From Bacteriovorax stolpii (GTDB lineage Bacteria; Bdellovibrionota; Bacteriovoracia; Bacteriovoracales; Bacteriovoracaceae), in NCBI GenBank assembly GCA_945883845.1, contig CAMCYI010000014.1:1-64000 (forward strand): a stretch of DNA of 64,000 nt, given 5' to 3'. The notes beneath the pieces were generated by a model that was given only the letters and a program-made list of their open reading frames with translations, had not been told where the DNA came from and did no database searches. Positions 7,904 through 16,681 of this stretch are shown here, one piece after another. Both the position numbers and the translations under genes were made by a program. Position 1 is the stretch's first letter; every line of letters begins with the position of its first letter.

Positions 7904-9670
7904 ATGAAAACCTTAATTCTACTCGCGGTCTTTTTGCTCTCAACTTTCAGTTTCGCGGGAACACTTTCTTTCGACCAATTTTCGAAACTCTCAATCGATC
8001 AGAAATCACAAATTCTCATCGAGTATCGTGAGTTTCTCCATGAATATCATTCAGCAGATAATGGTAAAACAAGTGCTCGCATATTTTCTTTATTTTTAGA
8101 CGAGGCCTATGCCTCATCCCTCAACTGTTTTTACGCCGGATGGCCAAGCCAGAAAGTCGGAGGAAAATGTACATCTCCTCAGCGCGCCGATGGTAACGGT
8201 TATCAGCAGGGAAGTTGTGCCAGCGGGCAACTCCAGTGTCAGCCAGCTCTCTTTGGCGCTGGCCACTGTGCCTCGGTCCGCACCCAGAAGCAAAGAAACA
8301 TTGCTTTCTCTCAATGTGAGAGAAAGTCATCACGCAAAAACATCGCCAACGTCGTCCAGCAGCTCACAGTCTCACCTTTAAAAGAACAGGCCATCACATT
8401 CCTTGGTCTCGTGAATGAGATCTGTGCGGAGGCAACCGGCAACCTCCAGAGTATGTGCCGTCGCCTGCAAAACAGAATCGCGGCAATTGGTGCAACAGCC
8501 ATTGGCCCTGCTGTCCGTGCGGTCGAAACGCACGTCGAAGCTGCTCCTTTCACTCAGGCGCCCGCCATTGAAGTGAGAACGAATACGATTCAGGATGCAC
8601 CAGCGGCTGAAGCTGAAGCCATAGCGGTCGCGGCTCCAAGACAACAAGATGCAGCTGCAGTCAACGCAGTTGATATCGCGATCAACTCTCTCAGCACGCC
8701 AGTTGAAGTGATCATCCCTCAATGTGACCAGTGCGAAGCGAATATTGATGATTCAAATATGTCCGAACACGATCGCGCCCGCAGGCAGCTGATGACGGCA
8801 CTTCCTCCTTATGATACTGAAGCCGACCCATTAGAATCAACAAGTCGTCGTAGTGTGCGTGTTCTTCAGTCTGCCTGCGATGAATATGAGACCAGACGTC
8901 AGGAAATTTTAAGCTCCACCATTCCGATGGCGCAGAGACCTGCGGCGTTCAGCGCCCTTCGGCCTCTCGAACGCCTCTGCAGCACCGAAGTCGGTTGGGT
9001 AAATGGAAAAGTGACTTCCATCCATTTGAGAAACAATACTCCCAACGCAATCAATACGACCGCACTGGATAATACGTCAGGCGCCAGTCGAGAATTTAAT
9101 TTTGAGTTTCCAGATAGAAATAGAAAAGACATGGCCTTGAGAATCACAGACAACGCAGGCATCGCCAGTGCAGGTATGTCACATAACCTTATGGAGTCGA
9201 CGATCGTTTTCATTCCACGCAGAGTTGTTCCTAGGATTGAACTCGTTGAGGGAAATCCACGCCTGCGCCGGATGTACCTGCCTACGGGTGAGACCGTTGA
9301 TTATGATCCTGTGACCAATGAGCTCAAAGGGGGGGCCCTTAATGAAGCTCCCATTGATGTGTCACCTGACAGACATTCGCGGAAATTTGCCGGTGTTAAT
9401 TACTCCGGTCGAGGCATTACGATCCGAGTTGACCGTCGCGGAGGAACTCCTGAGCACACATACTCAACTCCGTTTAATTCCAACGAGCGCGTCCGAGAGG
9501 CAACCATTACTCACAACGGAAGAACCTGTCGCGTGAGCAAGTCGCTCATCTGGAACGGTACAAACAATCCGGACGGGGACACCTCGTTCAAATATGGCAC
9601 TGATCAGGCGTTCCTGAACACTGTCATCAATGGACAGTGCCGCTGGAACCTGAGCCTTCAGGATCTCTAA
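7904..9670 (+). CDS. exported cysteine-rich protein, paralogue of the 4837-6222 product
   Basis: 588 residues with signal peptide MKTLILLAVFLLSTFSFA. Residues about 70-165 carry the shared module (LNCFYAGWPS, GYQQGSCASGQLQCQP, ALFGAGHCAS, NIAFSQCE, NEICAEA). An Ala/Glu/Val-rich linker (about 195-260) follows, then a CDQCEANID stretch and a long C-terminal region with no counterpart in the paralogue. The C-terminus has a NGRTCRVSKS...NGQCRWNLSL cysteine pair. It seems to be the same N-terminal module attached to a different effector-like tail. Function unknown. Confidence 0.75.
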   Translation: MKTLILLAVFLLSTFSFAGTLSFDQFSKLSIDQKSQILIEYREFLHEYHSADNGKTSARIFSLFLDEAYASSLNCFYAGWPSQKVGGKCTSPQRADGNGYQQGSCASGQLQCQPALFGAGHCASVRTQKQRNIAFSQCERKSSRKNIANVVQQLTVSPLKEQAITFLGLVNEICAEATGNLQSMCRRLQNRIAAIGATAIGPAVRAVETHVEAAPFTQAPAIEVRTNTIQDAPAAEAEAIAVAAPRQQDAAAVNAVDIAINSLSTPVEVIIPQCDQCEANIDDSNMSEHDRARRQLMTALPPYDTEADPLESTSRRSVRVLQSACDEYETRRQEILSSTIPMAQRPAAFSALRPLERLCSTEVGWVNGKVTSIHLRNNTPNAINTTALDNTSGASREFNFEFPDRNRKDMALRITDNAGIASAGMSHNLMESTIVFIPRRVVPRIELVEGNPRLRRMYLPTGETVDYDPVTNELKGGALNEAPIDVSPDRHSRKFAGVNYSGRGITIRVDRRGGTPEHTYSTPFNSNERVREATITHNGRTCRVSKSLIWNGTNNPDGDTSFKYGTDQAFLNTVINGQCRWNLSLQDL

Positions 9671-9853
9671 TCAGAATATTGTCTGCTTGAAATTTCTTGG
9701 ATTGGTTGCCACTAATTTAGCCACTTAGACACTCGTGTTTAAAAACGACTGTCAAATGTTTCGACACCCTGATGTCTTTTTCTTGGGCCCTCTTTGTCGT
9801 CATCAAAACTCAGGTAATAATCTGACAATAGAAGCACGATTTAAGAGGATTCC

Positions 9854-10945
9854 ATGAAACGTTTCTTAGTGTCTTTGCTCCTTCTGACTATGGCCCAATC
9901 AGTGTTTGCGAGAACACTGATCGAGTATCTACAAAACGCTCCCACGAGGGTGGTGTCAGAAGTTACCCTCGCTAAAGAAATGCTCGTAAGTAGTACGCCT
10001 ACATCTTTTTTGGGGATTTCCGGAAAAATGACCACAGTCATTAAGCCTCAGCCTATCAGTATCATCTTTAACTACCACTCGATTCTTCTTCAGACAGACG
10101 CCATCGTTGTCACGGCCATGGGTCTTGAGATCAATGTTGAGCTCATTTACTATAATCAGAAGACAGATGTATTTGAAGTTCGTACACGGGTTCTTGGTTC
10201 GCACAGGATCGCAAATATGGTGGGAATCAATGAGTCTGTCGTGGAAAAGTTGAAAGCAATGATCGGTCCTAAAATGCGCGAGTTCTTTAAAAACGTTCAT
10301 AGCATTTCAAGCATTGATAGTATTGCTGAGACTAAGCTCTTCGTTGATAATTTTAAACTCTTGTTTGCCAGTTCCACGGCAGAATATCCTACACTGAGCG
10401 GTTACCTGAACATCCATGTAGTCCCGGAAAAAACAGAAGACGTAACACTTCCAGGGATTGTGATTTCAATGATTGCAGACCAGGGCTTCAAAGGTGGAGT
10501 GACTTTTAAACTCTCTGGTCAAAACTATTTCCTGACCGGAGTCCAGATTTCATCACTCACACATCCGGCCTACCCGTTAAATGTCTGGCGCAAAGGGGCG
10601 AAGGAGCCTGAAATGCAGATCAGTTCGATCAACGTTTCAGAAGATAAAGGGCTCGAAATTCAGGGAACGAATACTTACGACCGTAAAATTCAAACAGGAC
10701 TTGTGATTGTCGAGGCACTTGCAAAGATCGCAAAAAGGGATCCATCGGCCGGTTACTCTTCTGATATCCCCGATATTGAAATCGTGCAGGAACTGATTGA
10801 CGGCGCAGTCGGAGATTATGTCCGGAATTTTCTTTACTCTTATCACAGCACATTGGTTGAAACGGGATTCTCTGCCAACCTCTTAGAGCGGCTTGATTCA
10901 CAGTTTGCTGAGGAGATCGTTGTCTCAGGTGTAAGGAAGCCCTAG
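9854..10945 (+). CDS. exported protein, function unknown
   Basis: 363 residues with signal peptide MKRFLVSLLLLTMAQSVFA and a ribosome-binding site (AGAGGA) six bases before ATG. The mature protein lacks cysteines and alternates beta-rich segments (ISIIFNYHSILLQTDAIVV, VTFKLSGQNYFLTGVQIS) with a C-terminal helical part. It overlaps the next gene by one base (TAGTG), so they are translationally coupled. No family was recognised. Confidence 0.7.
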   Translation: MKRFLVSLLLLTMAQSVFARTLIEYLQNAPTRVVSEVTLAKEMLVSSTPTSFLGISGKMTTVIKPQPISIIFNYHSILLQTDAIVVTAMGLEINVELIYYNQKTDVFEVRTRVLGSHRIANMVGINESVVEKLKAMIGPKMREFFKNVHSISSIDSIAETKLFVDNFKLLFASSTAEYPTLSGYLNIHVVPEKTEDVTLPGIVISMIADQGFKGGVTFKLSGQNYFLTGVQISSLTHPAYPLNVWRKGAKEPEMQISSINVSEDKGLEIQGTNTYDRKIQTGLVIVEALAKIAKRDPSAGYSSDIPDIEIVQELIDGAVGDYVRNFLYSYHSTLVETGFSANLLERLDSQFAEEIVVSGVRKP

Positions 10946-11478
10946 TGAAAATTCTTTTTTTTATTCTTACGTTCATGTCACTTACGGCCTTTGGTAAACC
11001 TGCCGAAAAGTTCTGTCAGGCCGGCCAAGCGAAACAGATTCTTCAAGCGAAGAAGCAAGCAGTCGTTGAAGCAGATAAGCTCATAAGAAATATGGATAAG
11101 GTACTGGCAAGGACCGACATGACGTGGCTTCAGAAACGAAAATTTTTTATATCGAAGTCGATACTCAAGTGTGCCAAATATAAACTAGGGACTCTGAACT
11201 TTGTTTGTGGAGACATTGAGGGCGAATATACCGGTTGGACCAATCCTTTTCTATCAAACAAAGTGTTTATCGAAGATGATTTCTTTACACCAGTCAATCC
11301 TAAATTCAAAGAGGCCCTTCTTCTTCATGAGGCCACTCATCACTGTGGGACAAATGACGCCAGCTATTTTGATATTTCTAAAAGGCCGGATGACGTGGGG
11401 GTTATCGGCTGGCAAATAGTCGCTGATACTTACACATACTGGGTAATGCACGGTTTTTGTTATCCGGGATATTGCTAA
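10945..11478 (+). CDS. exported aspzincin-like (M35-type) zinc metallopeptidase
   Basis: 177 residues, GTG start preceded by AAGGAAG and overlapping the previous stop by one base. The signal peptide is MKILFFILTFMSLTAFG. The zinc motif is HEATH (128-132), followed closely by GTNDASYF (135-142), matching the aspzincin pattern HExxH plus GTxDxxY, in which the Asp is the third zinc ligand. Six or so cysteines and a Tyr/Cys-rich end (HGFCYPGYC) fit an exported disulfide-bonded enzyme. The 10-residue motif spacing is shorter than in fungal deuterolysins, so a related bacterial clan is possible. It ends convergent with lysA, overlapping by 4 bases. Confidence 0.6.
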   Translation: MKILFFILTFMSLTAFGKPAEKFCQAGQAKQILQAKKQAVVEADKLIRNMDKVLARTDMTWLQKRKFFISKSILKCAKYKLGTLNFVCGDIEGEYTGWTNPFLSNKVFIEDDFFTPVNPKFKEALLLHEATHHCGTNDASYFDISKRPDDVGVIGWQIVADTYTYWVMHGFCYPGYC

Positions 11479-12665
11479 GAATTCCAGGTCGAACTGGGTG
11501 CAATGTTTCTTACAACTTCAAGATCACCATTTCGCAAAATCACTTCTGCCGGCAGGTCGTGGCAAAGAAAGTAAGGCATACTCTCAGTAAAACCGTAGGC
11601 GCCGCACTTTTCAAAAAAAATCCATTCACCCGGACTAATTTCTGACGGCAGCTCGTGGTCACCGAGGAAATCGAGGGACGTGCAGAGCGGACCGTGAACT
11701 GCAAATGTCTTGCTTGCTGGAGAGGCGAGAAACGTCACCGCTGGAAAAGCTTCGTTCACCAATGCCGGTCGCGCAATATGATTGATACCGCCGTCGGTGA
11801 CGAGAATATCTTTTCCGCGCACGGATTTTTTATCGACGATTTTTGTCGCGTAAGTTCCGAACTCTCCGACAGAAAATCTTCCAAGTTCGAGCCAGATTTC
11901 ACGAAGAGCAAATTTCACTTTATAGCTCATCAGAAGCTCGTGCACTTGGGAGAAGGGAAGGGATCGGTCGCCTTTGTAATCAATCCCGAGTCCACCGCCG
12001 AGATCAAGGACCTTCATCTGGATGCCCATATCGCGGGCGAGAGAGACACAGGAACCAATGGTGAATTCCCAGATCTCACTTAACTGATTCAGGTCGAGAA
12101 TATTTCCCCACTGAAAACAATGAAGACCTAATACTTTTACATTCGCATATTCCGAAAGTGATATCTTTTTCCAGTCCTCCACTCCGAGACCGAACGCTGT
12201 GATCTCCGAACCGCCGAGAACACTTTTACGGTCGGTATCGTAGGCGAGTTGAACGCGAAGGAGGACATTCTGTTTTGTATTTCGTTCAGCACAGATGGTG
12301 TTGAGATCAATGAGCTGCTGGTGACTTTCTAAGACAATGGTTGAAATACTGTTATCGAGAAGGTTCTCGAGATATTTTTTTGATTTCGCCGGACCTGTAG
12401 CGATGAGTTCATTTCCGTAGAGGCCCGCGGATTTTGCCTGCGAGAGTTCGCCCGTTGAAGCGACATCCACACCGAAGCCATTTTTCTGGAGAGTCGTCAG
12501 GATCGCAGAAAGGGGATTGGCCTTACACGCATACCAGACCTTGATGTCCGGATGAAGAAGGCTCTTGATCGCTTTTAAGTGCAGATCAAGAGCATCGATA
12601 TCATAAAAAAAGAAAGGTCCCTCGAGGCGCTCTGAGAGTGCCTTGAGGTGGGAAGAATTTTTCAT
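11475..12665 (-). CDS. lysA: diaminopimelate decarboxylase
   Basis: PLP enzyme of 396 residues that decarboxylates meso-diaminopimelate to L-lysine. The PLP lysine sits in VWYACKANPLSAIL. The phosphate-binding glycine run is LDLGGGLGIDY, and the substrate loop EKCGAYGFTESMPYF near the C-terminus contains the family's cysteine and tyrosine. The start is the ATG at 12665, overlapping the dapD stop by one base (TAATG). An open frame continues upstream inside dapD but is only overlap. It is the last gene of the riboswitch operon. LysA is favoured over ornithine/arginine-type decarboxylases by context. Confidence 0.9.
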   Translation of the reverse strand: MKNSSHLKALSERLEGPFFFYDIDALDLHLKAIKSLLHPDIKVWYACKANPLSAILTTLQKNGFGVDVASTGELSQAKSAGLYGNELIATGPAKSKKYLENLLDNSISTIVLESHQQLIDLNTICAERNTKQNVLLRVQLAYDTDRKSVLGGSEITAFGLGVEDWKKISLSEYANVKVLGLHCFQWGNILDLNQLSEIWEFTIGSCVSLARDMGIQMKVLDLGGGLGIDYKGDRSLPFSQVHELLMSYKVKFALREIWLELGRFSVGEFGTYATKIVDKKSVRGKDILVTDGGINHIARPALVNEAFPAVTFLASPASKTFAVHGPLCTSLDFLGDHELPSEISPGEWIFFEKCGAYGFTESMPYFLCHDLPAEVILRNGDLEVVRNIAPSSTWNS

Positions 12666-13408
12666 TAACGGAGGCAGCTCTCGAGTTCGAGGGCCGCAGA
12701 CGTTTTCGCATCTTTGTACTTGATGATCATGGCACAACGAAGAGTGAGGCCTTGCTCCTGGGCCCACATCATGCGGTCAGAGACCGGACGGTTTCCGGTC
12801 ACGACAACGGCGTAAGGAGGAATCGGCTCACCAATTTCGAGAACGCGGTTATAGATGCAATCGTAGACCGGTATGGAGCGCGAGAGTACAACACCTGGAG
12901 CAATGACTGCACCTTCAGAAACTTGCACACCTTCAACAATCACTGCACCAGCACCGATAAAAGCATTGTCTTCGATCACAACCGGAGTTTGTCCGATGGG
13001 CTCGAGAACACCACCGATCTGCACTCCGGCAGACAAGTGAACATTTTTTCCGATCTGTGCGCAGGAGCCGACGAGAGCGTGGGAATCAACCATCGTGCCG
13101 GAATCAACATAAGCACCGACGTTGATGTAGGCCGGAGGCATGATGATCACACCACTTGCAACATAGGCCCCGCGACGGACTGATGATCCACCGGGAACGA
13201 GACGGACTTTATCTTCAACTTTAAACTCACGAGCGGGAAGGTTGTGTTTATCAACGAATCCACCAGCGAATTCTTTGAGCTCTCCAGCTTTGAAAGCGGC
13301 GAGGATTGCTTCTTTGACTTCAGTTTGTGCGACCCACTTGCCATCAACTTTCTGAGCAGCGCGGATCATGCCTTTTTCTAAAAGGTCGAGTGCTTCTTGC
13401 CATTGCAT
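12665..13408 (-). CDS. dapD: 2,3,4,5-tetrahydropyridine-2,6-dicarboxylate N-succinyltransferase
   Basis: 247-residue left-handed beta-helix acyltransferase of the succinylase branch of the diaminopimelate pathway. Hexapeptide repeats are visible from about residue 75 (VRRGAYVASGVIIMPPAYINVGAYV), then GTMVDSHALVGSCAQIGKNVHLS, the DapD hallmark GGVLEP, and VIEDNAFIGAGAVIVEGV. A normal N-terminal helical domain is present. The length is slightly under the usual 270. GGGAG precedes the ATG by 7 bases, and the gene starts 2 bases after dapA. DapC, DapE and DapF are not in the window. Confidence 0.92.
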   Translation of the reverse strand: MQWQEALDLLEKGMIRAAQKVDGKWVAQTEVKEAILAAFKAGELKEFAGGFVDKHNLPAREFKVEDKVRLVPGGSSVRRGAYVASGVIIMPPAYINVGAYVDSGTMVDSHALVGSCAQIGKNVHLSAGVQIGGVLEPIGQTPVVIEDNAFIGAGAVIVEGVQVSEGAVIAPGVVLSRSIPVYDCIYNRVLEIGEPIPPYAVVVTGNRPVSDRMMWAQEQGLTLRCAMIIKYKDAKTSAALELESCLR

Positions 13409-13410
13409 GA

Positions 13411-14298
13411 TTAAGCTCCCTTTTGAGAGTTATACCAACGAGTCACTTGTTCCTGAGCTTCCATCACGGGAGCTGCAGAAGACATGTCTTCGTGAGTAAG
13501 AGGTGCTGCCATACGTGGAGTGTGGATGGTGCCACGCTCGAACATAAGGCGCTTAACAGGAACCGGGTTTGAAGCAACAAACAGAGAGTTCGCAGCTTTC
13601 GTCCAGAGCTCTTTAGCATCGAAGGTTTTTGTCAGGCACTGCTGAACATAGAGATTTGTTTCTTTCGGCCAGGCGTTTGATGCAACAGAGACGAGACCAG
13701 CAGATCCCGCCATTGCGAAATCAGGCATGAGAGCATCGTCACCGCAGAAAACCTGTTTTCCACCGGCAGCTGCTAAGTACTCTTTGAATTTTTCAACCGA
13801 GCCTGAAGCTTCTTTGATCGCCCAGAAATTTTTATGAGTGTTTAGTCGGGTGACGGCTTCTGTTGCCATCGCAATCCCGGTTCTGCCCGGAACGTTGTAG
13901 AGCATGCATGGACGAGTTGAGTGATCCATTAAAGCTTTGAACCAGTCGTGCTGGCCTTTCGCTCCTGGTTTTGCGTAGTGCGGAGTCACGAGGAGGTAGG
14001 AGTGAACCGGAAGAGTTGAAAGGTAAGTCATCCACTCTTTTTGTTCTTCAAGAAGGTTTCCACCGATACCAACCATGATGGGCATAGCAGGCTTCATTTT
14101 CACAACGTGCTCGATGATGGTTTTGCGGATGGGGAGAGAAAGGTTCAGGGCTTCGCCAGTGGAACCGAGAATCAAAAGACCGTTCTGAGCTTCAATCTGC
14201 TCGTTCACAACTTTTGTGAGGCTTTCGAAATCCACCGCACCGTTATCGAGGAGGGGAGTGACGACAGCTGTCCAGAGCTTGATGTTTTGCATATTCAT
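13411..14298 (-). CDS. dapA: 4-hydroxy-tetrahydrodipicolinate synthase
   Basis: 295-residue TIM-barrel lyase condensing pyruvate with aspartate semialdehyde. Motifs are LGSTGEALNLS (pyruvate carboxylate binding), the tyrosine region LYNVPGRTGIAM and the Schiff-base lysine in FWAIKEASGS. The later segment FCGDDALMPDFAMAGSAGLVSVASN is typical. AAGGAGATCTC lies just upstream of the ATG at 14298. It is third in the operon, 9 bases after dapB. Lysine feedback sensitivity cannot be judged. Confidence 0.93.
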   Translation of the reverse strand: MNMQNIKLWTAVVTPLLDNGAVDFESLTKVVNEQIEAQNGLLILGSTGEALNLSLPIRKTIIEHVVKMKPAMPIMVGIGGNLLEEQKEWMTYLSTLPVHSYLLVTPHYAKPGAKGQHDWFKALMDHSTRPCMLYNVPGRTGIAMATEAVTRLNTHKNFWAIKEASGSVEKFKEYLAAAGGKQVFCGDDALMPDFAMAGSAGLVSVASNAWPKETNLYVQQCLTKTFDAKELWTKAANSLFVASNPVPVKRLMFERGTIHTPRMAAPLTHEDMSSAAPVMEAQEQVTRWYNSQKGA

Positions 14299-14307
14299 GA
14301 GATCTCC

Positions 14308-14973
14308 TTAAAGAGAGAGGTGTCTTTCTACCACTTTTTGGAAAGTGTGAAGACCCGGTTCAAGTTTGTATTGAGTAAGATAATTGGCGGCCCAGATGGC
14401 CCCTTCCGCAAACAGCGCACGATTCTTTGCTTCATGCTCGAGGCGAATAATTTCAGACGGCGTTTCTAGAGTCAGGGTATGAAGTCCGACAACATCACCC
14501 TCGCGGGCCGATGTCACTTCACACTCGAGGGCCAGCCACTCTTTCATGGAAAGTGCTGTTCCTGATGGAGCATCGAGTTTTTTTGTGTGATGAACTTCGT
14601 GGATCGAAAGTCTCTTCTCCGCAAATAAGTGGGTCATAGAGTTAAGTTTTTCAATCATCTGTTTTACGACAACGACACCGAGAGAAAAGTTAGTTGCGTG
14701 AATCCAAGAAACATTTTTTTCTTTCAGCGTTTCAGAAAAATTCGCGGGCCACTGAAAACCAGTAGAACCAGTCACGACAGGTTTTTTCGTCTCGAGCAGA
14801 ACGGGAATCAAACTGGCGAAGGCCTCTCCCGGGAGGAAGGAGATCACAACGTCACACTTCATGAGCAATTCATAGGTCGCAACATTCGTGCGATCGAAAA
14901 GCTCAATCTGATCTTTCCAGAGTTCCTGGACTTTCGAGCCGGTTTTACCATGTCCGAGCAGAGCGAGTTTCAT
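14308..14973 (-). CDS. dapB: 4-hydroxy-tetrahydrodipicolinate reductase
   Basis: 221-residue NAD(P)H-dependent reductase, short for the family (usually 240-270). It has the N-terminal nucleotide-binding GHGKTGSKV, VISFLPGEAF and VVTGSTGFQW. It also carries the catalytic His/Lys motif EVHHTKKLDAPSGTALSM, which is diagnostic for DapB. The usual arginine in the first GxxGxxGR motif is not present in the same form. The gene starts 2 bases after lysC with a poor ribosome-binding site, so translation is probably coupled. Confidence 0.92.
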   Translation of the reverse strand: MKLALLGHGKTGSKVQELWKDQIELFDRTNVATYELLMKCDVVISFLPGEAFASLIPVLLETKKPVVTGSTGFQWPANFSETLKEKNVSWIHATNFSLGVVVVKQMIEKLNSMTHLFAEKRLSIHEVHHTKKLDAPSGTALSMKEWLALECEVTSAREGDVVGLHTLTLETPSEIIRLEHEAKNRALFAEGAIWAANYLTQYKLEPGLHTFQKVVERHLSL

Positions 14974-14975
14974 AG

Positions 14976-16322
14976 TTATCCGATGAGGTTCTGGTGGAGA
15001 GTCTGGATGCAGGTTTTTGCATCAGCTTCTTTCACGAGGAAGTTAAAGTTATATGGGGAGGCACCTAAGCTCATCATGCGGACGTTCATTTCTTCAATGT
15101 TCGAGAAAATTGTTTTTGCAAGGTTAGAGCGGTTGTAGAGATCGTTTCCGATGAGAGAAATCAAAGCGTAGCCGGTTTCAACATTCACCTTCCCAACGGT
15201 TTCGAGATCACGGACAAATTTCTCGTTATCCAGAACGACTTTATCAACAGTCACAGCAACAGAAATCTCTGAAGTCGTAACACAATCAACAGAAACACGG
15301 TGACGACCGAAGACTCCGAAAATCTCTGACATGAATCCATAAGCATTTAACATGACCGGTGTTGTAATCGTAAGGAGTGCCTGATCACTACGTTTTGTAA
15401 TCGCTCGAACAGCAGGTTTGTGTTCAGCACTTGCTCTGATCCATGTTCCGGCAGCATCTTTGGCGAAGGTTGAACCGACGAACACCGGAATATTTTTACG
15501 GACGGCCGGAGCAATCGTGGCCGGGTGAAGAATTTTTGCCCCATATTGCGCCATCTCGCCGGCCTCAGCATAAGAAAGTTCCGAGATAATTTTAGCTTCA
15601 GGAACAATCCGTGGGTCTGTAGTGGCGATGCCCGCGACGTCTGTCCAGATTTCGAGAACGTCGGCCTCAACACCTTCAGCAAAAAGAGCCGCTGAATAAT
15701 CAGAGCCGCCGCGGCCGAGGATAGTTGTATGGCCATCGGAATCTGACCCGATAAACCCCTGAGTCACATAAACTGTATTTCCATCAAGTTTAAGCATGCG
15801 GGCCGCCGTTGAAATTAGTTCAATCTGCGGAGTAGCGCGGCCAAAGTTTGAATCTGTTCTGATGATGGTACGTGCATCGAGGAGCTGAACATCTTTGCCA
15901 GGCAGCTGAGATTTTACAACTTCCGTAAAGATCACTGATGACATTCGCTCACCGAAACTCAAAATGAGATCGTAGGCACGTGGAGTGAGTTCTTTCAGGA
16001 GGGTCAGGCCCTGGGCCAGGAGTTCGAGTTCTGTAAAATATGCGAGAAGGATGTTTCCGCTTTCTGATCCGTGAGCAGGAACCTGCTCGAGGAGGTTCAT
16101 GTGGCGCTCTTTCATCTGGAAGATGAGTTTTTCACATTCGGGCATGTTGCCAGTTGCGGCAGTTTTTGCGATTTGGATAAGTTTATCGGTCGTGCCTGAA
16201 GTCGCAGAAACGCAGACGATGGAGGATGTTCTTTCTTTAGAAATAGTGGCCGCGTTCATCATGGCCGCGTAGTCGCCCATGGACGTTCCACCAAACTTAG
16301 AAACGATGATTTTTGTCTTCAC
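14976..16322 (-). CDS. lysC: lysine-sensitive-type aspartate kinase
   Basis: 448-residue aspartate kinase, first enzyme of the aspartate family pathway. The N-terminal kinase motif is VSKFGGTSMGDYAAM, later motifs are LSFGERMSS and GRGGSDYSAAL, and two C-terminal ACT domains run from about residue 300 (ALLTITTPVMLNAYGFMSEIFGVF; ALISLIGND...SNIEEMNVRMMSLGASPYN). A monofunctional LysC type is indicated. I choose the GTG at 16322 because AAGGAG (16328-16333) is 5 bases upstream; the in-frame GTG at 16328 would overlap that site. It is the first gene behind the lysine riboswitch. Confidence 0.93.
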   Translation of the reverse strand: MKTKIIVSKFGGTSMGDYAAMMNAATISKERTSSIVCVSATSGTTDKLIQIAKTAATGNMPECEKLIFQMKERHMNLLEQVPAHGSESGNILLAYFTELELLAQGLTLLKELTPRAYDLILSFGERMSSVIFTEVVKSQLPGKDVQLLDARTIIRTDSNFGRATPQIELISTAARMLKLDGNTVYVTQGFIGSDSDGHTTILGRGGSDYSAALFAEGVEADVLEIWTDVAGIATTDPRIVPEAKIISELSYAEAGEMAQYGAKILHPATIAPAVRKNIPVFVGSTFAKDAAGTWIRASAEHKPAVRAITKRSDQALLTITTPVMLNAYGFMSEIFGVFGRHRVSVDCVTTSEISVAVTVDKVVLDNEKFVRDLETVGKVNVETGYALISLIGNDLYNRSNLAKTIFSNIEEMNVRMMSLGASPYNFNFLVKEADAKTCIQTLHQNLIG

Positions 16323-16325
16323 AAT

Positions 16326-16433
16326 CACTCCTTAAAACATGAGGCCATCAGCAATTTTTTTGCTGATACGTACTTATAAATATTGAGTGGAATGGGCGAT
16401 AGGGAAGATGAATCTTGAGGTAAAATTCATCAT
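16326..16433 (-). promoter_or_regulatory. expression platform of the lysine riboswitch
   Basis: Between aptamer and lysC, the RNA has a hairpin GAUGAAU/AUUCAUC (16407-16431) and a second hairpin UCAGCAA/UUGCUGA (16348-16366). No U-run follows the second hairpin, so a classic terminator is not evident. CAUUCCAC (16387-16394) is fully complementary to the aptamer 3' segment GUGGAGUG (16441-16448). The overlapping CACUC (16385-16389) is complementary to GAGUG (16326-16330) of the lysC ribosome-binding site. This permits a translational switch: lysine-bound aptamer frees CACUC to mask the site. The mechanism is inferred. Confidence 0.5.
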
Positions 16434-16611
16434 CCTAAAGCACTCCACAGTTTTATTATTTTCACTGTGACAGTCGTGGGGATTCAGCCCCAACTAACCA
16501 ATGATCCGGAAAAAAGACTCCATCTCACTTCGGCGATTCTTCCCTGGGGTTTGTTTTTGGGGGTGTCTTTTCACCATGCCAAACCTTACCTAAGAACCGC
16601 GCCTCTTCAGG
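16434..16611 (-). promoter_or_regulatory. lysine riboswitch (L-box) aptamer
   Basis: 178-nt aptamer upstream of lysC. P1 is closed by CCUGAAG (16605-16611) and CUUUAGG (16434-16440), seven pairs with one G-U. The conserved AGAGGCGCG follows P1 (16598-16606). The highly conserved hairpin GGGGCUGAAUCCCC is at 16478-16491, followed by ACGACUGUCAC as in the E. coli lysC leader. GUGGAGUG precedes the closing strand. It senses lysine and should repress lysC-dapB-dapA-dapD-lysA when lysine is plentiful. Confidence 0.93.
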
Positions 16612-16621
16612 CGACAAGACC

Positions 16622-16650
16622 ATCCTAGACAATTAATCTCAAAAATCCAA
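16622..16650 (-). promoter_or_regulatory. promoter of the lysine operon
   Basis: Reading the minus strand: -35 TTGGAT (16645-16650), 17-base spacer, -10 TAGGAT (16622-16627). The predicted start near 16614 falls just before the aptamer P1 strand, as expected. The -35 lies one base from the -35 of the divergent asd promoter. Confidence 0.65.
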
Positions 16651-16651
16651 G

Positions 16652-16681
16652 TTTACTTTATAAAAAATTTCACGCTATCTT
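16652..16681 (+). promoter_or_regulatory. putative asd promoter
   Basis: -35 TTTACT (16652-16657), 18-base spacer, -10 TATCTT (16676-16681). The match is moderate. Transcription from here gives a short leader to asd that excludes the riboswitch. Confidence 0.4.

Noticed and set aside
9725..9743. A third TTAGACA-type box upstream of 9854
   Set aside because: The sequence TTAGACACTCGTG resembles the shared box, but there is no -35/-10 pair in the same register; too weak to count.
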